DNA of 64,000 nt from Duganella levis (GTDB taxonomy: Bacteria > Pseudomonadota > Gammaproteobacteria > Burkholderiales > Burkholderiaceae_D). Of the stretch, positions 10,471 to 18,901 are shown piece after piece (the stretch's first letter is position 1; every line of letters starts with the position of its first letter). The notes under the pieces are model-generated. The model did not search any database, was not told where the DNA came from, and worked only from the letters and a program-made list of their open reading frames with translations. The position numbers were made by a program, and so were the translations under genes. The DNA lies in assembly GCF_009857605.1 (NCBI RefSeq), contig NZ_WWCT01000009.1:1-64000 (forward strand), written 5' to 3'.

Positions 10471-11388
10471 TCAGGACTGCACTTTGCGACGCGTGCCCAG
10501 CGCGAGGCCCGCAAAGCCCAGTCCGATCAGTGCCAGCGTGGCAGGTTCCGGAATCGAAGCGAAACTCTGCGACGAATCGACCTTCAGGAATGGCACTGTG
10601 GTGGGGGTGGAGCCGTCCCACATGGTGGTGGGCGTGAAGAACGATGGCACGTTGGTGGTGCCGGTCACTTTGTCGACGAAGATCGAGCCGGTGACCACGT
10701 CCAGGTACAGCGGGTCGACGTAGTCAATCATGAAGCGCGAGTCGAACGAGCCGGTGCCGACCGCGCCGGTGGCGCTGAAGCTGGCTTCGTTGAACACCAG
10801 GTGGCCGGACAGGATCAGCAGGCCGTCGCCATCGCCGCCCGCGCCGCAACCGGCCGAGGTGACGCCGGTGCCGTAGCAGCGCACGGTGTTGGGGCCGTTG
10901 CCGGGAATCGCGCGGCTGCCGTCGGCCAGGTTATCGATGTAGATGGCCAGGTTCTGCACGCCGGCATGCAGCGGATCGACGTCCATCGCCGCCGATTGGC
11001 TCGGTGGCAGGCCGAAGTTAATGGTGGTAGGGGTTTGCGCCGTCACCAGTTCCTGGAAGCGCACCACTTTGCTGATCTCGAAAGTGCTGTTCAGCCCGGC
11101 CGGGGTCACGATGGCGGGGATATTGCTGTTCGACATAGTACCGACCACCATTTGCGAGCGCAGCTCGGTCAGGTAGGGCGCGGTGGCGCCAGGGCCGACG
11201 ATGCGGCCGGGAATGAAGCCGGTGGCCAGACCGGTATCGGTAACATTGGTCCACAGGTCGGCGTAGGTGGTGTAGGTGCCCGTACCGGTCGGGTCCAGGC
11301 CGAGCGTGGGGCCGGCGCTGGCGGTCAGTGGCGCCGCCAGCGCGCCGGCCAGGATGGCGACAGCCAGCGCGGGTTGATAGGTTTTCAT
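10471..11388 (-). CDS. PEP-CTERM sorting domain protein, copy 2
   Basis: 305 residues, nearly identical to its downstream neighbour. Signal peptide MKTYQPALAVAILAGALAA, secreted body with TLGLDPTGTGTYTTYADLW, and tail PEPATLALIGLGFAGLALG plus TRRK. I place the start at the ATG ending at 11388 because GAGGAG lies 5 bases upstream and the same start is used in copy 1; an in-frame Met 18 codons earlier would lie in the leader. A sigma-54-type promoter stands about 50 bases upstream, which fits published RpoN control of PEP-CTERM genes in Zoogloea-type bacteria. Body function unknown. Confidence 0.9.
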   Translation of the reverse strand: MKTYQPALAVAILAGALAAPLTASAGPTLGLDPTGTGTYTTYADLWTNVTDTGLATGFIPGRIVGPGATAPYLTELRSQMVVGTMSNSNIPAIVTPAGLNSTFEISKVVRFQELVTAQTPTTINFGLPPSQSAAMDVDPLHAGVQNLAIYIDNLADGSRAIPGNGPNTVRCYGTGVTSAGCGAGGDGDGLLILSGHLVFNEASFSATGAVGTGSFDSRFMIDYVDPLYLDVVTGSIFVDKVTGTTNVPSFFTPTTMWDGSTPTTVPFLKVDSSQSFASIPEPATLALIGLGFAGLALGTRRKVQS

Positions 11389-11437
11389 GTGTGCTCCTCG
11401 AAAAGGGCCACGGGAATCGAGGCCGTATCGTACCAAG

Positions 11438-11453
11438 AGCAAAACCCTTGCCA
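11438..11453 (-). promoter_or_regulatory. Putative sigma-54 (RpoN) promoter of PEP-CTERM copy 2
   Basis: On the minus strand the bases read TGGCAAGGGTTTTGCT, matching the consensus TGGCAcgNNNNTTGCw at the essential -24 GG and -12 GC with correct spacing. The start of transcription would fall near 11427, giving a leader of about 40 bases before the ATG at 11388. Confidence 0.72.
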
Positions 11454-11530
11454 GAGTATGAAAACAGTTTTAAATCAATTGCTTACGCGCGTTCAGGAGG
11501 CGTTTGAGGCGGCCAGTGTAAAAAAATCCG

Positions 11531-12205
11531 TCAGGCCGCGTCTGGTGCGGATTTGAGCTTGCGCGCCGGGATGCCGCCCCAGATTTCGCCGGCGCCGATA
11601 TGAGTATTTTTGGTGACCACGGCGCCGGTCGAGACGATGGCGTTGTCGCCGATCTGCACGCCGGCCATCACCACTGCCTTGGCGCCGACGGTGACGGTGT
11701 TGCCGATCTGGACCGGCAGCAGTTCCAGCCGCGCGCCTTCCACCACGTGGGCGAAGATGACGGCCTCGTGGCCGATGATGGTGTTGCTGCCGATGCGCGT
11801 CAGCGGCGGATCGAGCAGGGTGCCGGCGCTGTAGGTGTTGACGCCCAGCCGCGCGCCCAGCGCCAGGTAGATCAGGCGCTGGATCGGCACCGGGATGAAG
11901 TGGGTGCAGATCAGCGAGTTAAACAGCAGCAGGTAGAACAGGCTGTTGACGTTGGCCACCAGTTCGTCGCGCGAGTGCTCAACCACTTCGCCTTCCGGCA
12001 GCGGCAGCACCAGCAGGAACAGGCGGTAGACCAGAAAGGCGTACAGGTAAATCAGCAGCACCGCCGCCAGCACCAGCGTCACGCCGCGAAAGTCGCCCAG
12101 CGGCAGACGATCAACCACCAGCGCGGTGGTGCCGATGGCCAGCGCCAGGATCACCAACAGCAGCCATAGGAACACCGCCACCTGGCAGAATTTGATGGCG
12201 CGCAT
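11531..12205 (-). CDS. Membrane-anchored hexapeptide-repeat acyltransferase
   Basis: 224 residues. Two hydrophobic segments (about 6-30 and 42-66) precede a left-handed beta-helix domain with repeated I-G-x-N/D units (IGSNTIIG, IGNTVTVG, IGDNAIVS) and the closing GGIPARKLK typical of LbH acetyltransferases. It probably transfers an acetyl or other acyl group at the inner membrane; the substrate is unknown. The ATG shares one base with the nitroreductase-like stop (TGATG), so the two are translationally coupled. It is the last gene of the ThiF/nitroreductase operon. Confidence 0.85.
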   Translation of the reverse strand: MRAIKFCQVAVFLWLLLVILALAIGTTALVVDRLPLGDFRGVTLVLAAVLLIYLYAFLVYRLFLLVLPLPEGEVVEHSRDELVANVNSLFYLLLFNSLICTHFIPVPIQRLIYLALGARLGVNTYSAGTLLDPPLTRIGSNTIIGHEAVIFAHVVEGARLELLPVQIGNTVTVGAKAVVMAGVQIGDNAIVSTGAVVTKNTHIGAGEIWGGIPARKLKSAPDAA

Positions 12206-13305
12206 CAGCCGCCTCCATGCACCGGCACCAGCAGTTCGCGCAGTGGCCGGCGCAATGAGCGCGCCGTGGCCGCCTGGCCGGCGCCGATGCGCGCCATGAA
12301 CACGGCCGCTTCCCAGTCCTGCTGGCCGAGCAGCGCCGCGCCCGCGCGCGACAGCTCCACGGCTTTTTCCTGCATGCCGGCGGTGCCGGAAAACACGCGG
12401 TTCTCGCGCACATAGCGGGAGAAGATCAGCGGCGTCATTTCAGGCTGCATCTGCAAACCGAGCGCGGTGGCGGTCAGCCAGAAGCGCTGCATGGCGCGGC
12501 CGGCGGCGATGTAGTCGTCCATGCGCTGCGGCCGCTGCACCGCCACCAGCACCAGGTGCGCGGCGCAGGCCAGCGACGGGATCAGGTCCATCTGCAAACG
12601 CGGCGCCAGCGTGCCGGCCAGCCAGGTGTTGAAGAAGCGCACGCGCTGCCAGTCCTGCATCACCCAGCGCATCAGCTTGGTGGTCATCGGGTCGGCGCCC
12701 AGCGCCTGGTCGGGGATGCGGTCTTCGCTGTATTGGGCGTTCCACTCGATGATGGACTGGTGCACGCGGTGCGCTTCCGGCATGGTCAGGCGCAGCTTGG
12801 CGTTGCGGAACATCAGACGGGCGGCCGCCACGCGCTGGCTGCCTTCCAGCCAGTGCACGCGATAGCCGTCCGGCAGCGCGGCGGTCAGCGTGGCTTTTTC
12901 GGTGACGGTCAGCGGACGCCGGCTCAGCGGGCGGCGCTGCACGGCGCGCGGCAGGATGGCGTCGGCCAGCGGATCGGCCGGCAGACCGGGCGAGGGCACG
13001 AATTCGACGCTGATGGTAGGCCGCGCTTCGGGCGTGTCCATGTTGCGCGCGGCGCGCATCTCCAGCCCGAAGGTGCTGGCGGCGATGGCCATGGTTTCCA
13101 GCAGCGCGCCGATCGACATCTGGCTGGGATGGCCGTCGAGGTCGTAGACGCAATGGTCGCGCGTGTCGTGGCCATGGATCACCAGCCGGCGATCGTCCAG
13201 CACTTCAAAGCGCCACGGCTGGGTGTTGTCGCCGCTGGGCGCCCAGCGCGCCAGGTCGAGGATCTGTTCGAGTGTGGCGTCCAGTTGCTGTTCCATCCTG
13301 TTCAT
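12205..13305 (-). CDS. Nitroreductase-family-like protein
   Basis: 366 residues. The N-terminus has the flavin-binding-type motif RWAPSGDNTQPWRF. Later parts (ARLMFRNAKLRL, SLACAAHLVLVAVQRP, AAGRAMQRFWLTATALGLQMQP) follow the nitroreductase fold. At 366 residues it is longer than usual nitroreductases, like the SagB/MoeY-associated branch. I chose the ATG ending at 13305 because GGAGGGGAACC precedes it and it overlaps the ThiF stop (ATGA); the longer open frame would run inside the ThiF gene. Role inferred: flavin-dependent oxidation or reduction of whatever the ThiF partner activates. Confidence 0.8.
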   Translation of the reverse strand: MNRMEQQLDATLEQILDLARWAPSGDNTQPWRFEVLDDRRLVIHGHDTRDHCVYDLDGHPSQMSIGALLETMAIAASTFGLEMRAARNMDTPEARPTISVEFVPSPGLPADPLADAILPRAVQRRPLSRRPLTVTEKATLTAALPDGYRVHWLEGSQRVAAARLMFRNAKLRLTMPEAHRVHQSIIEWNAQYSEDRIPDQALGADPMTTKLMRWVMQDWQRVRFFNTWLAGTLAPRLQMDLIPSLACAAHLVLVAVQRPQRMDDYIAAGRAMQRFWLTATALGLQMQPEMTPLIFSRYVRENRVFSGTAGMQEKAVELSRAGAALLGQQDWEAAVFMARIGAGQAATARSLRRPLRELLVPVHGGG

Positions 13306-14171
13306 GGTTCCCCTCCTGGCCGACGCCGTCGGGCCAGCATCATCATCAGCCGTTGTAGCGGATGGCGGTTGCCGCCGGGACGCCAGGTGCGCACCAGCTT
13401 GTTGCGGAAGGCGTCGAACTGGTAGCCCCACGGGGCCGGCCGTACGTCGCCGCGGTTGAGTAAAATCTTCAGCGCTTCGGTGGCAGCGGCGCCGGCGCAC
13501 AATTCGCAGCCCATGATGGTGGACGGGCCGCGCTGCTCCTTCAGGTTGATGGCCGACGGATCGACCAGGTAGCCGCCGTGCAATCCGGCCGGCGCCAGCC
13601 CGACCAGGAAGCGCAGGGCTTTTTCCATGTCCGGCTTGTCGCCCCAGCCGAAGTAATCCTCGAACGTCATGTGGCCGGGCAGGAAGCTCAGCACGGCCGT
13701 GCCCATACCCAGCGGCGCTGCCGTGACGGACGGAATGCCGAGCCGGGCGCAGGCGGCAAAGGTGGCCTGGCGCGCGTCAAAGGCAAAGAAATCCAGGCCG
13801 TCCACGTACAAGTCTACTCCTTCAAAGAAGCTGGCGAGGTTGTCCTGGCGGATGCCGTCGGGGAAGCGCACCAGTTTGACTTCCGGATTGATATCCAGCG
13901 CCATCTCGGCCAGCACCGCGACCTTGGGCCGGCCCAGCGTGCCCATGGTGGCGCCGACCTGGCGGTTGAAGTTGGCGATGTCGAAGGTGTCGAAATCGGC
14001 AATGTGGAACGCGCCGACACCTAGCCGCGCCAACGTCAGCAAATGCACGCCGCCAACGCCGCCCATGCCGGCGATGGCGATGCGCTTGTTGCGCAAGGTG
14101 GCCTGTTCGTCGTTGGTCACCCAGCCGATGTTGCGTGCAAACGCCTGTTGATAGATAAATTGATGTGCCAT
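13302..14171 (-). CDS. ThiF/MoeB/HesA family E1-like adenylyltransferase
   Basis: 289 residues. The nucleotide site IAIAGMGGVGGVHLLTLARLGV, DFDTFDIANFNRQ (with the conserved NxxRQ arginine) and SVTAAPLGMGTAVL are the E1-like core. Only one CxxC (CELC) remains of the usual zinc pairs. Such enzymes adenylate a carboxyl end of a protein or small molecule. Start chosen at the ATG ending at 14171 (GGGAGACGC upstream); the open frame extends 32 codons further without a better site. It heads a coupled operon with a nitroreductase-like protein and an acyltransferase. Mycobacterial MoeY is, from memory, a fusion of the same first two domains. Confidence 0.85.
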   Translation of the reverse strand: MAHQFIYQQAFARNIGWVTNDEQATLRNKRIAIAGMGGVGGVHLLTLARLGVGAFHIADFDTFDIANFNRQVGATMGTLGRPKVAVLAEMALDINPEVKLVRFPDGIRQDNLASFFEGVDLYVDGLDFFAFDARQATFAACARLGIPSVTAAPLGMGTAVLSFLPGHMTFEDYFGWGDKPDMEKALRFLVGLAPAGLHGGYLVDPSAINLKEQRGPSTIMGCELCAGAAATEALKILLNRGDVRPAPWGYQFDAFRNKLVRTWRPGGNRHPLQRLMMMLARRRRPGGEP

Positions 14172-14228
14172 GCGTCTCCCATTTTCCAGTTGGACACATG
14201 GGAACGGTCGAAAGTTCCGCCGTGGATG

Positions 14229-14254
14229 AAAAAAGCCGGCTCCTGGGAGCCGGC
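14229..14254 (-). terminator. Rho-independent terminator of cstA-ybdD
   Basis: A perfect 9-bp stem (14235-14243 with 14246-14254) with a tiny loop, followed on the minus strand by six T residues. It lies 6 bases after the ybdD stop and separates that operon from the ThiF operon. Confidence 0.88.
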
Positions 14255-14260
14255 CTGTGA

Positions 14261-14464
14261 TCAACAACAGCCGCCGCGCTTGCCTGCACCGCCGTAGCGG
14301 GCTTCCTGCCGTTCGCGGAAGAATTCCTCGTACGTCATGTAGGGCTCGCCCGGATGGGTGGTTTCCCGGTGCGTGACGTAGACGTCGTAATCAGGCAAGC
14401 CCATCATCAGGCGCATGCTTTGCCCGAGGTAGCGGCCGGCCTTGGCGATATCGCCCAGCATCAT
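14261..14464 (-). CDS. ybdD: YbdD/YjiX family small protein
   Basis: 67 residues, with the family core [15 protein letters not shown] and [23 protein letters not shown]; the C-terminus ends in GGCC. Members are encoded directly after CstA/BtsT transporters in many proteobacteria and are thought to serve the transporter. The ATG overlaps the cstA stop (ATGA). A terminator follows within 10 bases, so it closes the cstA operon. Confidence 0.92.
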   Translation of the reverse strand: MMLGDIAKAGRYLGQSMRLMMGLPDYDVYVTHRETTHPGEPYMTYEEFFRERQEARYGGAGKRGGCC

Positions 14465-16533
14465 GGCACCTGCGGCGTCAGCACCAGCGGGCTTTCGTTG
14501 GCGGTTGGCTTGCTGTTGGCGCGCGCCGCCAGCACGGTGCGGGCGCCGAAGATCAGCACGCTCAGCACGACGATCACGAAGAAGCCGGCCAGCGAAGCAT
14601 CCAGGTAATCGTTGAAGATCACTTGCTGCATCTGCGCGATCGACTTGGCCGGGGCCAGGATCTTGCCTTCATCCAGCGCTGCCTGGTACTTGGACGCGTG
14701 GGCCAGGAAGCCGACTTTCGGGTTGGCGGCGAAAATCTTCTGCCAGCCGGCCGTCAATGTGCACAGCAGCAGCCAGATGGTCGGCACGATGGTGACCCAG
14801 GCGTACTGGCCGCGTTTCATCTTGTACAGCACGCAGGTGCCGAGGATTAGCGCGATCGCCGCCAGCATCTGGTTGGCGATGCCGAACAGCGGCCACAGCG
14901 TGTTGATGCCGCCCAGCGGATCGACCACGCCCTGGTACAGGAAGTAGCCCCAGGCCGCCACGCACAGGCCGGTGGCGACCAGGTTGGCGAAGGTGTTCTC
15001 GGTTTTCTTCATGGCCGGCACGAAGGCGCCCAGCAGATCCTGCAGCATGAAGCGGCCGGCGCGGGTGCCGGCGTCGACGGCGGTGAGGATGAACAGCGCC
15101 TCGAACAGGATGGCGAAGTGGTACCAGAAGGCCATCATCTCGCGTCCGCCCAGCACGCCGGACAGGATGTGGGCCATGCCCACCGCCAGGGTCGGCGCGC
15201 CGCCGGCACGGGAAATAATGCTGTGCTCGCCAACATCCTTGGCGGTCTGGATCAGCATGTCAGGCGTGATGTAGAAGCCCATCTGCGACACCGCCTGCGC
15301 GGCCGACTCGGCGGTGGTGCCGAGCAGCGCGGCCGGCGAGTTCATGGCGAAGTAGACGCCCGGATCAATGGTCGAGGCCGCTACCAGCGCCATGATGGCG
15401 ACGAACGATTCCATCAGCATCGCGCCGTAGCCGATGAAGCGGGCGTGGCTTTCGTTCTCGATCATCTTCGGCGTGGTGCCGGACGAAATCAGCGCGTGGA
15501 AGCCGGACACGGCGCCACAGGCAATGGTGATGAACAGGAAGGGGAACAGTGAACCCGACCATACCGGGCCGGTGCCGTCGATGAACTTGGTGAAGGCCGG
15601 CATTTGCAGGTGCGGCGCGACGATCAGGATGCCCAGCGCCAGGCCGACGATGGTGCCGATTTTCAGGAAGGTCGACAGGTAATCGCGCGGCGCCAGCAGC
15701 AGCCACACCGGCAGCACCGAGGCGACGAAGCCGTAGCCGATCAGCATCCAGGTCAGCTCGGTGCCGGTGAAGGTGAACATCGGCGCCAGCGCCGCGTTTT
15801 CCTGCACGTACTGGCCGCCGAAGATGGCGCCCATCAGCAGGATGAAGCCGATGATCGACACTTCGCCGATGCGGCCGACGCGGATGAAGCGTGAATACAC
15901 GCCCATGAACAGCGCGATCGGAATCGTCGCCATCACGGTGAAGCTGCCCCATGGCGAGCCGGTCAGTGCCTTCACCACGATCAGCGCCAGCACCGCCAGG
16001 ATGATGACCATGATCATGAAGGTGCCCAGCAGCGCGATGTTGCCGGGAATCGGCCCCAGCTCGGCCTTGATCAGGTCGCCCAGCGAGCGGCCGTCGCGGC
16101 GCATCGAAATGAACAGCACGATGAAGTCCTGCACCGCGCCGGCAAACACCACGCCGGCCAGGATCCACAGCATGCCGGGCAGATAGCCCATCTGCGCGGC
16201 CAGTACCGGGCCGACCAGCGGACCGGCGCCGGCAATCGCGGCGAAGTGGTGGCCGAACAGCACGAATTTATTGGTGGGGACGTAATCGAGGCCATCGTTG
16301 AGCTTGCCGGCCGGGGTCTGGCGGCGGGCGTTCAGGCCCAGCACCTTGTCGGCGATGTACAGGCTGTAGAAACGGTAGGCGATCAGGTAGACGCAGACGG
16401 CGGCGATGACGATCCAGATCGCGCTGATCGACTCGCCGCGGTGCAGGGCGACGACGCCCAGCGCCGAAGCGCCGGCCAGGGCCATAGCGGCCCACCCCAG
16501 CTTGCTTGCCAGGGTAGTTGGTGCGGTACTCAT
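14461..16533 (-). CDS. cstA: CstA/BtsT family carbon-starvation transporter (peptide/pyruvate type)
   Basis: 690 residues with many hydrophobic segments. Family landmarks are [51 protein letters not shown] and [15 protein letters not shown]. coli relatives are CstA (peptides, pyruvate) and BtsT (pyruvate). TTGGAGGA lies before the ATG. The gene is divergent from a Cache-domain kinase and NarL-type regulator, the likely controllers (inference), as BtsS/BtsR control btsT in E. coli but with a different kinase family. Confidence 0.94.
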   Translation of the reverse strand: MSTAPTTLASKLGWAAMALAGASALGVVALHRGESISAIWIVIAAVCVYLIAYRFYSLYIADKVLGLNARRQTPAGKLNDGLDYVPTNKFVLFGHHFAAIAGAGPLVGPVLAAQMGYLPGMLWILAGVVFAGAVQDFIVLFISMRRDGRSLGDLIKAELGPIPGNIALLGTFMIMVIILAVLALIVVKALTGSPWGSFTVMATIPIALFMGVYSRFIRVGRIGEVSIIGFILLMGAIFGGQYVQENAALAPMFTFTGTELTWMLIGYGFVASVLPVWLLLAPRDYLSTFLKIGTIVGLALGILIVAPHLQMPAFTKFIDGTGPVWSGSLFPFLFITIACGAVSGFHALISSGTTPKMIENESHARFIGYGAMLMESFVAIMALVAASTIDPGVYFAMNSPAALLGTTAESAAQAVSQMGFYITPDMLIQTAKDVGEHSIISRAGGAPTLAVGMAHILSGVLGGREMMAFWYHFAILFEALFILTAVDAGTRAGRFMLQDLLGAFVPAMKKTENTFANLVATGLCVAAWGYFLYQGVVDPLGGINTLWPLFGIANQMLAAIALILGTCVLYKMKRGQYAWVTIVPTIWLLLCTLTAGWQKIFAANPKVGFLAHASKYQAALDEGKILAPAKSIAQMQQVIFNDYLDASLAGFFVIVVLSVLIFGARTVLAARANSKPTANESPLVLTPQVP

Positions 16534-16703
16534 GCTTCCTCCAAGGTTCTCTTTGCCGCTTTTTGCGGCTTATGACTAGTATTCATCAAGCTGATATCAG
16601 TAACAAGCGCACCAATACGCACAGCGGCTGCGTACAACTACGTAGGCTGATGGGCGGGCGGGGGCGTAGAATCCCGGCTACAAGAATAAGGAGGGACGGC
16701 TCG

Positions 16704-18065
16704 ATGAAGTTGCGGCAGAAGGTGATTTTTTTGGCGATCACGCCGCTGATTCTGGCGCTGTGCGCGATCGCCTTTGCGGTGCGCCACCAGTCGGTGCTGC
16801 TGGCCGAGCAGCAGCGCGCCACCATCCAGCAGGCTTACCTGAGCAGCAAGGAAGCCGAACTGAAGCATTACGTGGCGCTGGCCTCGCACTCGATTTCGCA
16901 CCTGTACGAATCCGGCCGCGACGACGAAGCCACGCGCCAGGAGGCGATGCGCATCCTGTCCTCGCTCAGCTATGGCGACGACGGCTACTTCTTCCTCTAC
17001 GATATGCAGGGCAACACGCTGATGCATCCGCGCCAGCCGGAGCTGGTGGGCCAGAACCTGTTCGGCCTGCGCGACGAGTACGGTCAGCTGACCATCCAGA
17101 ACCTGCTGCAACGGGCCCGCGCCGGCGGCGGGCTGGAGCGGTATATGTGGGTCAAGCCGTCCACCCATAAGCCGGTGGCCAAGCTGGGTTACGTGATCGC
17201 CATGCCGAAGTGGGGCTGGATGATGGGCACGGGTATTTATCTGGACGACGTCGACCAGGCGCTGGCCAAGATCGACGTCCAGCAGTCCGGCAACATCCAC
17301 AACACCATGCTGTGGATTGCCGGCATTGCGATTGCCGCTGCCGTGGCCGTGGCCAGTTCCGGCCTGGCGCTGAATATCAGCGAACTGCGGGTGGCCGACG
17401 CCAAGCTCAAGGTGCTGGCGCAGCGGGTGGTGGAGTCGCAGGAAGAGGAGCGGGCGCGGCTGTCGCGCGATTTGCATGACGGTATCAGCCAGTGGCTGGT
17501 GTCGATCAAGCTGCAGATCGAGGCCGGGATTATCCGACTGACCAGCGGCCAGCAGCCGGCGGCGCAGGCGGTGTTCGAGCACGCCGCCGACCAGCTCAGC
17601 AACGTGATGGCCGAGGTGCGCCGCATCTCGCACAATTTGCGTCCGGCCATCCTGGACGATATCGGCCTGGCCGCCGCGCTGCACCACCTGGGCCAAGAGT
17701 ACACCCAGAGTAGCGGCACTCCGGTACACTTTGAAGCATCCGGCTGCACCGATGCCTTGCCGGACGTCGCCAATACCGTGCTGTTCCGGCTGGCGCAGGA
17801 AGCGCTGACCAATATCGAGCGCCATGCCGGCGCCAGCCGCATCGACATCACGCTGGCTGGCGAAGCCCATGGCGTGTCGTTGCGGATCCGCGATGACGGC
17901 CACGGTTTCGACGCCGAAAGCATCGCCCTGCATCCGCAGCGCGGCATCGGCTTGCGCAATATGATGGAGCGGATGGACGCCATAGGCGGCCGGTTCGCAA
18001 TCCAGTCCTCGACCGACGGCACGGTGGTTACCGCTTATGCCGCTAACAACAGTCCAATGCTATGA
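16704..18065 (+). CDS. Cache-domain sensor histidine kinase (NarX/DegS-type HisKA_3)
   Basis: 453 residues. A TM segment at about 8-26 and another at about 200-220 flank a periplasmic single Cache domain (DDGYFFLYDMQGNTLMHP, PKWGWMMGTGIYLDDVD). A HisKA_3 dimerisation region follows, with RLSRDLHDGISQWL (phospho-His in DLHDG), then a short ATPase domain (NIERHAG, RDDGHGFD, GIGLRNMMERM). Start chosen at the ATG with AAGGAGGGA upstream; the frame is open 62 codons further back into the cstA promoter region. Cache domains of this type often bind small organic acids, which fits control of cstA. The next gene overlaps by 4 bases. Confidence 0.92.
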   Translation: MKLRQKVIFLAITPLILALCAIAFAVRHQSVLLAEQQRATIQQAYLSSKEAELKHYVALASHSISHLYESGRDDEATRQEAMRILSSLSYGDDGYFFLYDMQGNTLMHPRQPELVGQNLFGLRDEYGQLTIQNLLQRARAGGGLERYMWVKPSTHKPVAKLGYVIAMPKWGWMMGTGIYLDDVDQALAKIDVQQSGNIHNTMLWIAGIAIAAAVAVASSGLALNISELRVADAKLKVLAQRVVESQEEERARLSRDLHDGISQWLVSIKLQIEAGIIRLTSGQQPAAQAVFEHAADQLSNVMAEVRRISHNLRPAILDDIGLAAALHHLGQEYTQSSGTPVHFEASGCTDALPDVANTVLFRLAQEALTNIERHAGASRIDITLAGEAHGVSLRIRDDGHGFDAESIALHPQRGIGLRNMMERMDAIGGRFAIQSSTDGTVVTAYAANNSPML

Positions 18066-18679
18066 CGAATACGATCAAGATCCTGCTGGTAGACGACCAT
18101 CCCCTGGTGCGCGACGGCCTGCGCGCGCGGCTGGAGGCCATGCCGCAGTTTGAAGTGGTGGCCGAGGCCGGCGGCGCGGCGGAAGCGCTGGAGCAGGCCT
18201 CCCGCCATCCGGTCGACCTGGTGCTGATGGACATTAATATGCGCGGCGCCAACGGCATCGAGGCCACGGCGCTGTTCAAGCAGGCGTTTCCGCAGATCGC
18301 GGTGCTGATCCTGTCGATGCACGACAAGCTGGAATATGTGTCGCAGGCGATCCAGGCCGGCGCGCGCGGTTATGTGCTCAAGGATGCGCCCGGCAAGGAC
18401 ATCGTGGTGGCGATCGAGACCGTGATGTCGGGCGGCATTTATTACAGCACCGCGCTGGCGCGCCAGCTGGCCCAGCCGCAAAACCAGGACAACCAGCTGA
18501 CCTCGCGCGAGCACGAAGTGCTACGCCACATCGCCCATGGCGAGTCGAACAAGCAGATCGCCCGCGCGCTCGACCTCAGCGTGCGCACCGTGGAAACCCA
18601 CCGCCTCAACATCAAGCGCAAGCTGGGCATTGAAGGGCAGGCCGAGCTGATCCGTTTCGCTGTGCAAAACGCCCAGTGA
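18062..18679 (+). CDS. NarL/FixJ-family response regulator
   Basis: 205 residues. Receiver domain with DDHP near residues 11-14 and phospho-acceptor in LVLMDINMRG. The C-terminal LuxR-type helix-turn-helix starts at LTSREHEVLRHIAHGESNKQIARAL and ends RTVETHRLNIKRKLG. The ATG overlaps the kinase stop (ATGA), so it is the kinase's cognate partner. Its targets probably include the divergent cstA-ybdD operon (inference from position). Confidence 0.93.
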   Translation: MTNTIKILLVDDHPLVRDGLRARLEAMPQFEVVAEAGGAAEALEQASRHPVDLVLMDINMRGANGIEATALFKQAFPQIAVLILSMHDKLEYVSQAIQAGARGYVLKDAPGKDIVVAIETVMSGGIYYSTALARQLAQPQNQDNQLTSREHEVLRHIAHGESNKQIARALDLSVRTVETHRLNIKRKLGIEGQAELIRFAVQNAQ

Positions 18680-18901
18680 GGAGTGTGGCAAAAAAGCCCA
18701 CATTATGACGCGAAAACTTAAGCATTGATCAACAGAGCGTGTTTGTACGGCAATATCTGCTATATTCCTGCACCGACTGCCGCACCGTCGATTGGTCTTA
18801 TATTGGTAATATTGCTTATCACATTACTATCTTCATGGTATCTGATTGCTTAAAGTCAATTGTTGATCTAAGATGGGGCGGATAACCCTGATGAGATATT
18901 G

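Larger units (their letters stand above)
9372..11427. repeat. Tandem duplication of about 1.05 kb (two PEP-CTERM units)
   Basis: Unit 1 spans about 9372-10380 and unit 2 about 10422-11427. Matching parts include the terminator, coding region, ribosome site and leader up to GAGGCCGTA. The offset is 1047-1050 bases. Homology ends just short of the sigma-54 promoter of unit 2. Confidence 0.88.

Noticed and set aside
9421..11388. PepA-type flocculation PEP-CTERM protein
   Set aside because: Only the sorting tail and promoter type agree; I could not match the secreted body to that family by eye.
18680..18720. Terminator after the NarL-type regulator
   Set aside because: GTGGC and GCCCAC flank an A run but do not form a convincing stem followed by T residues.
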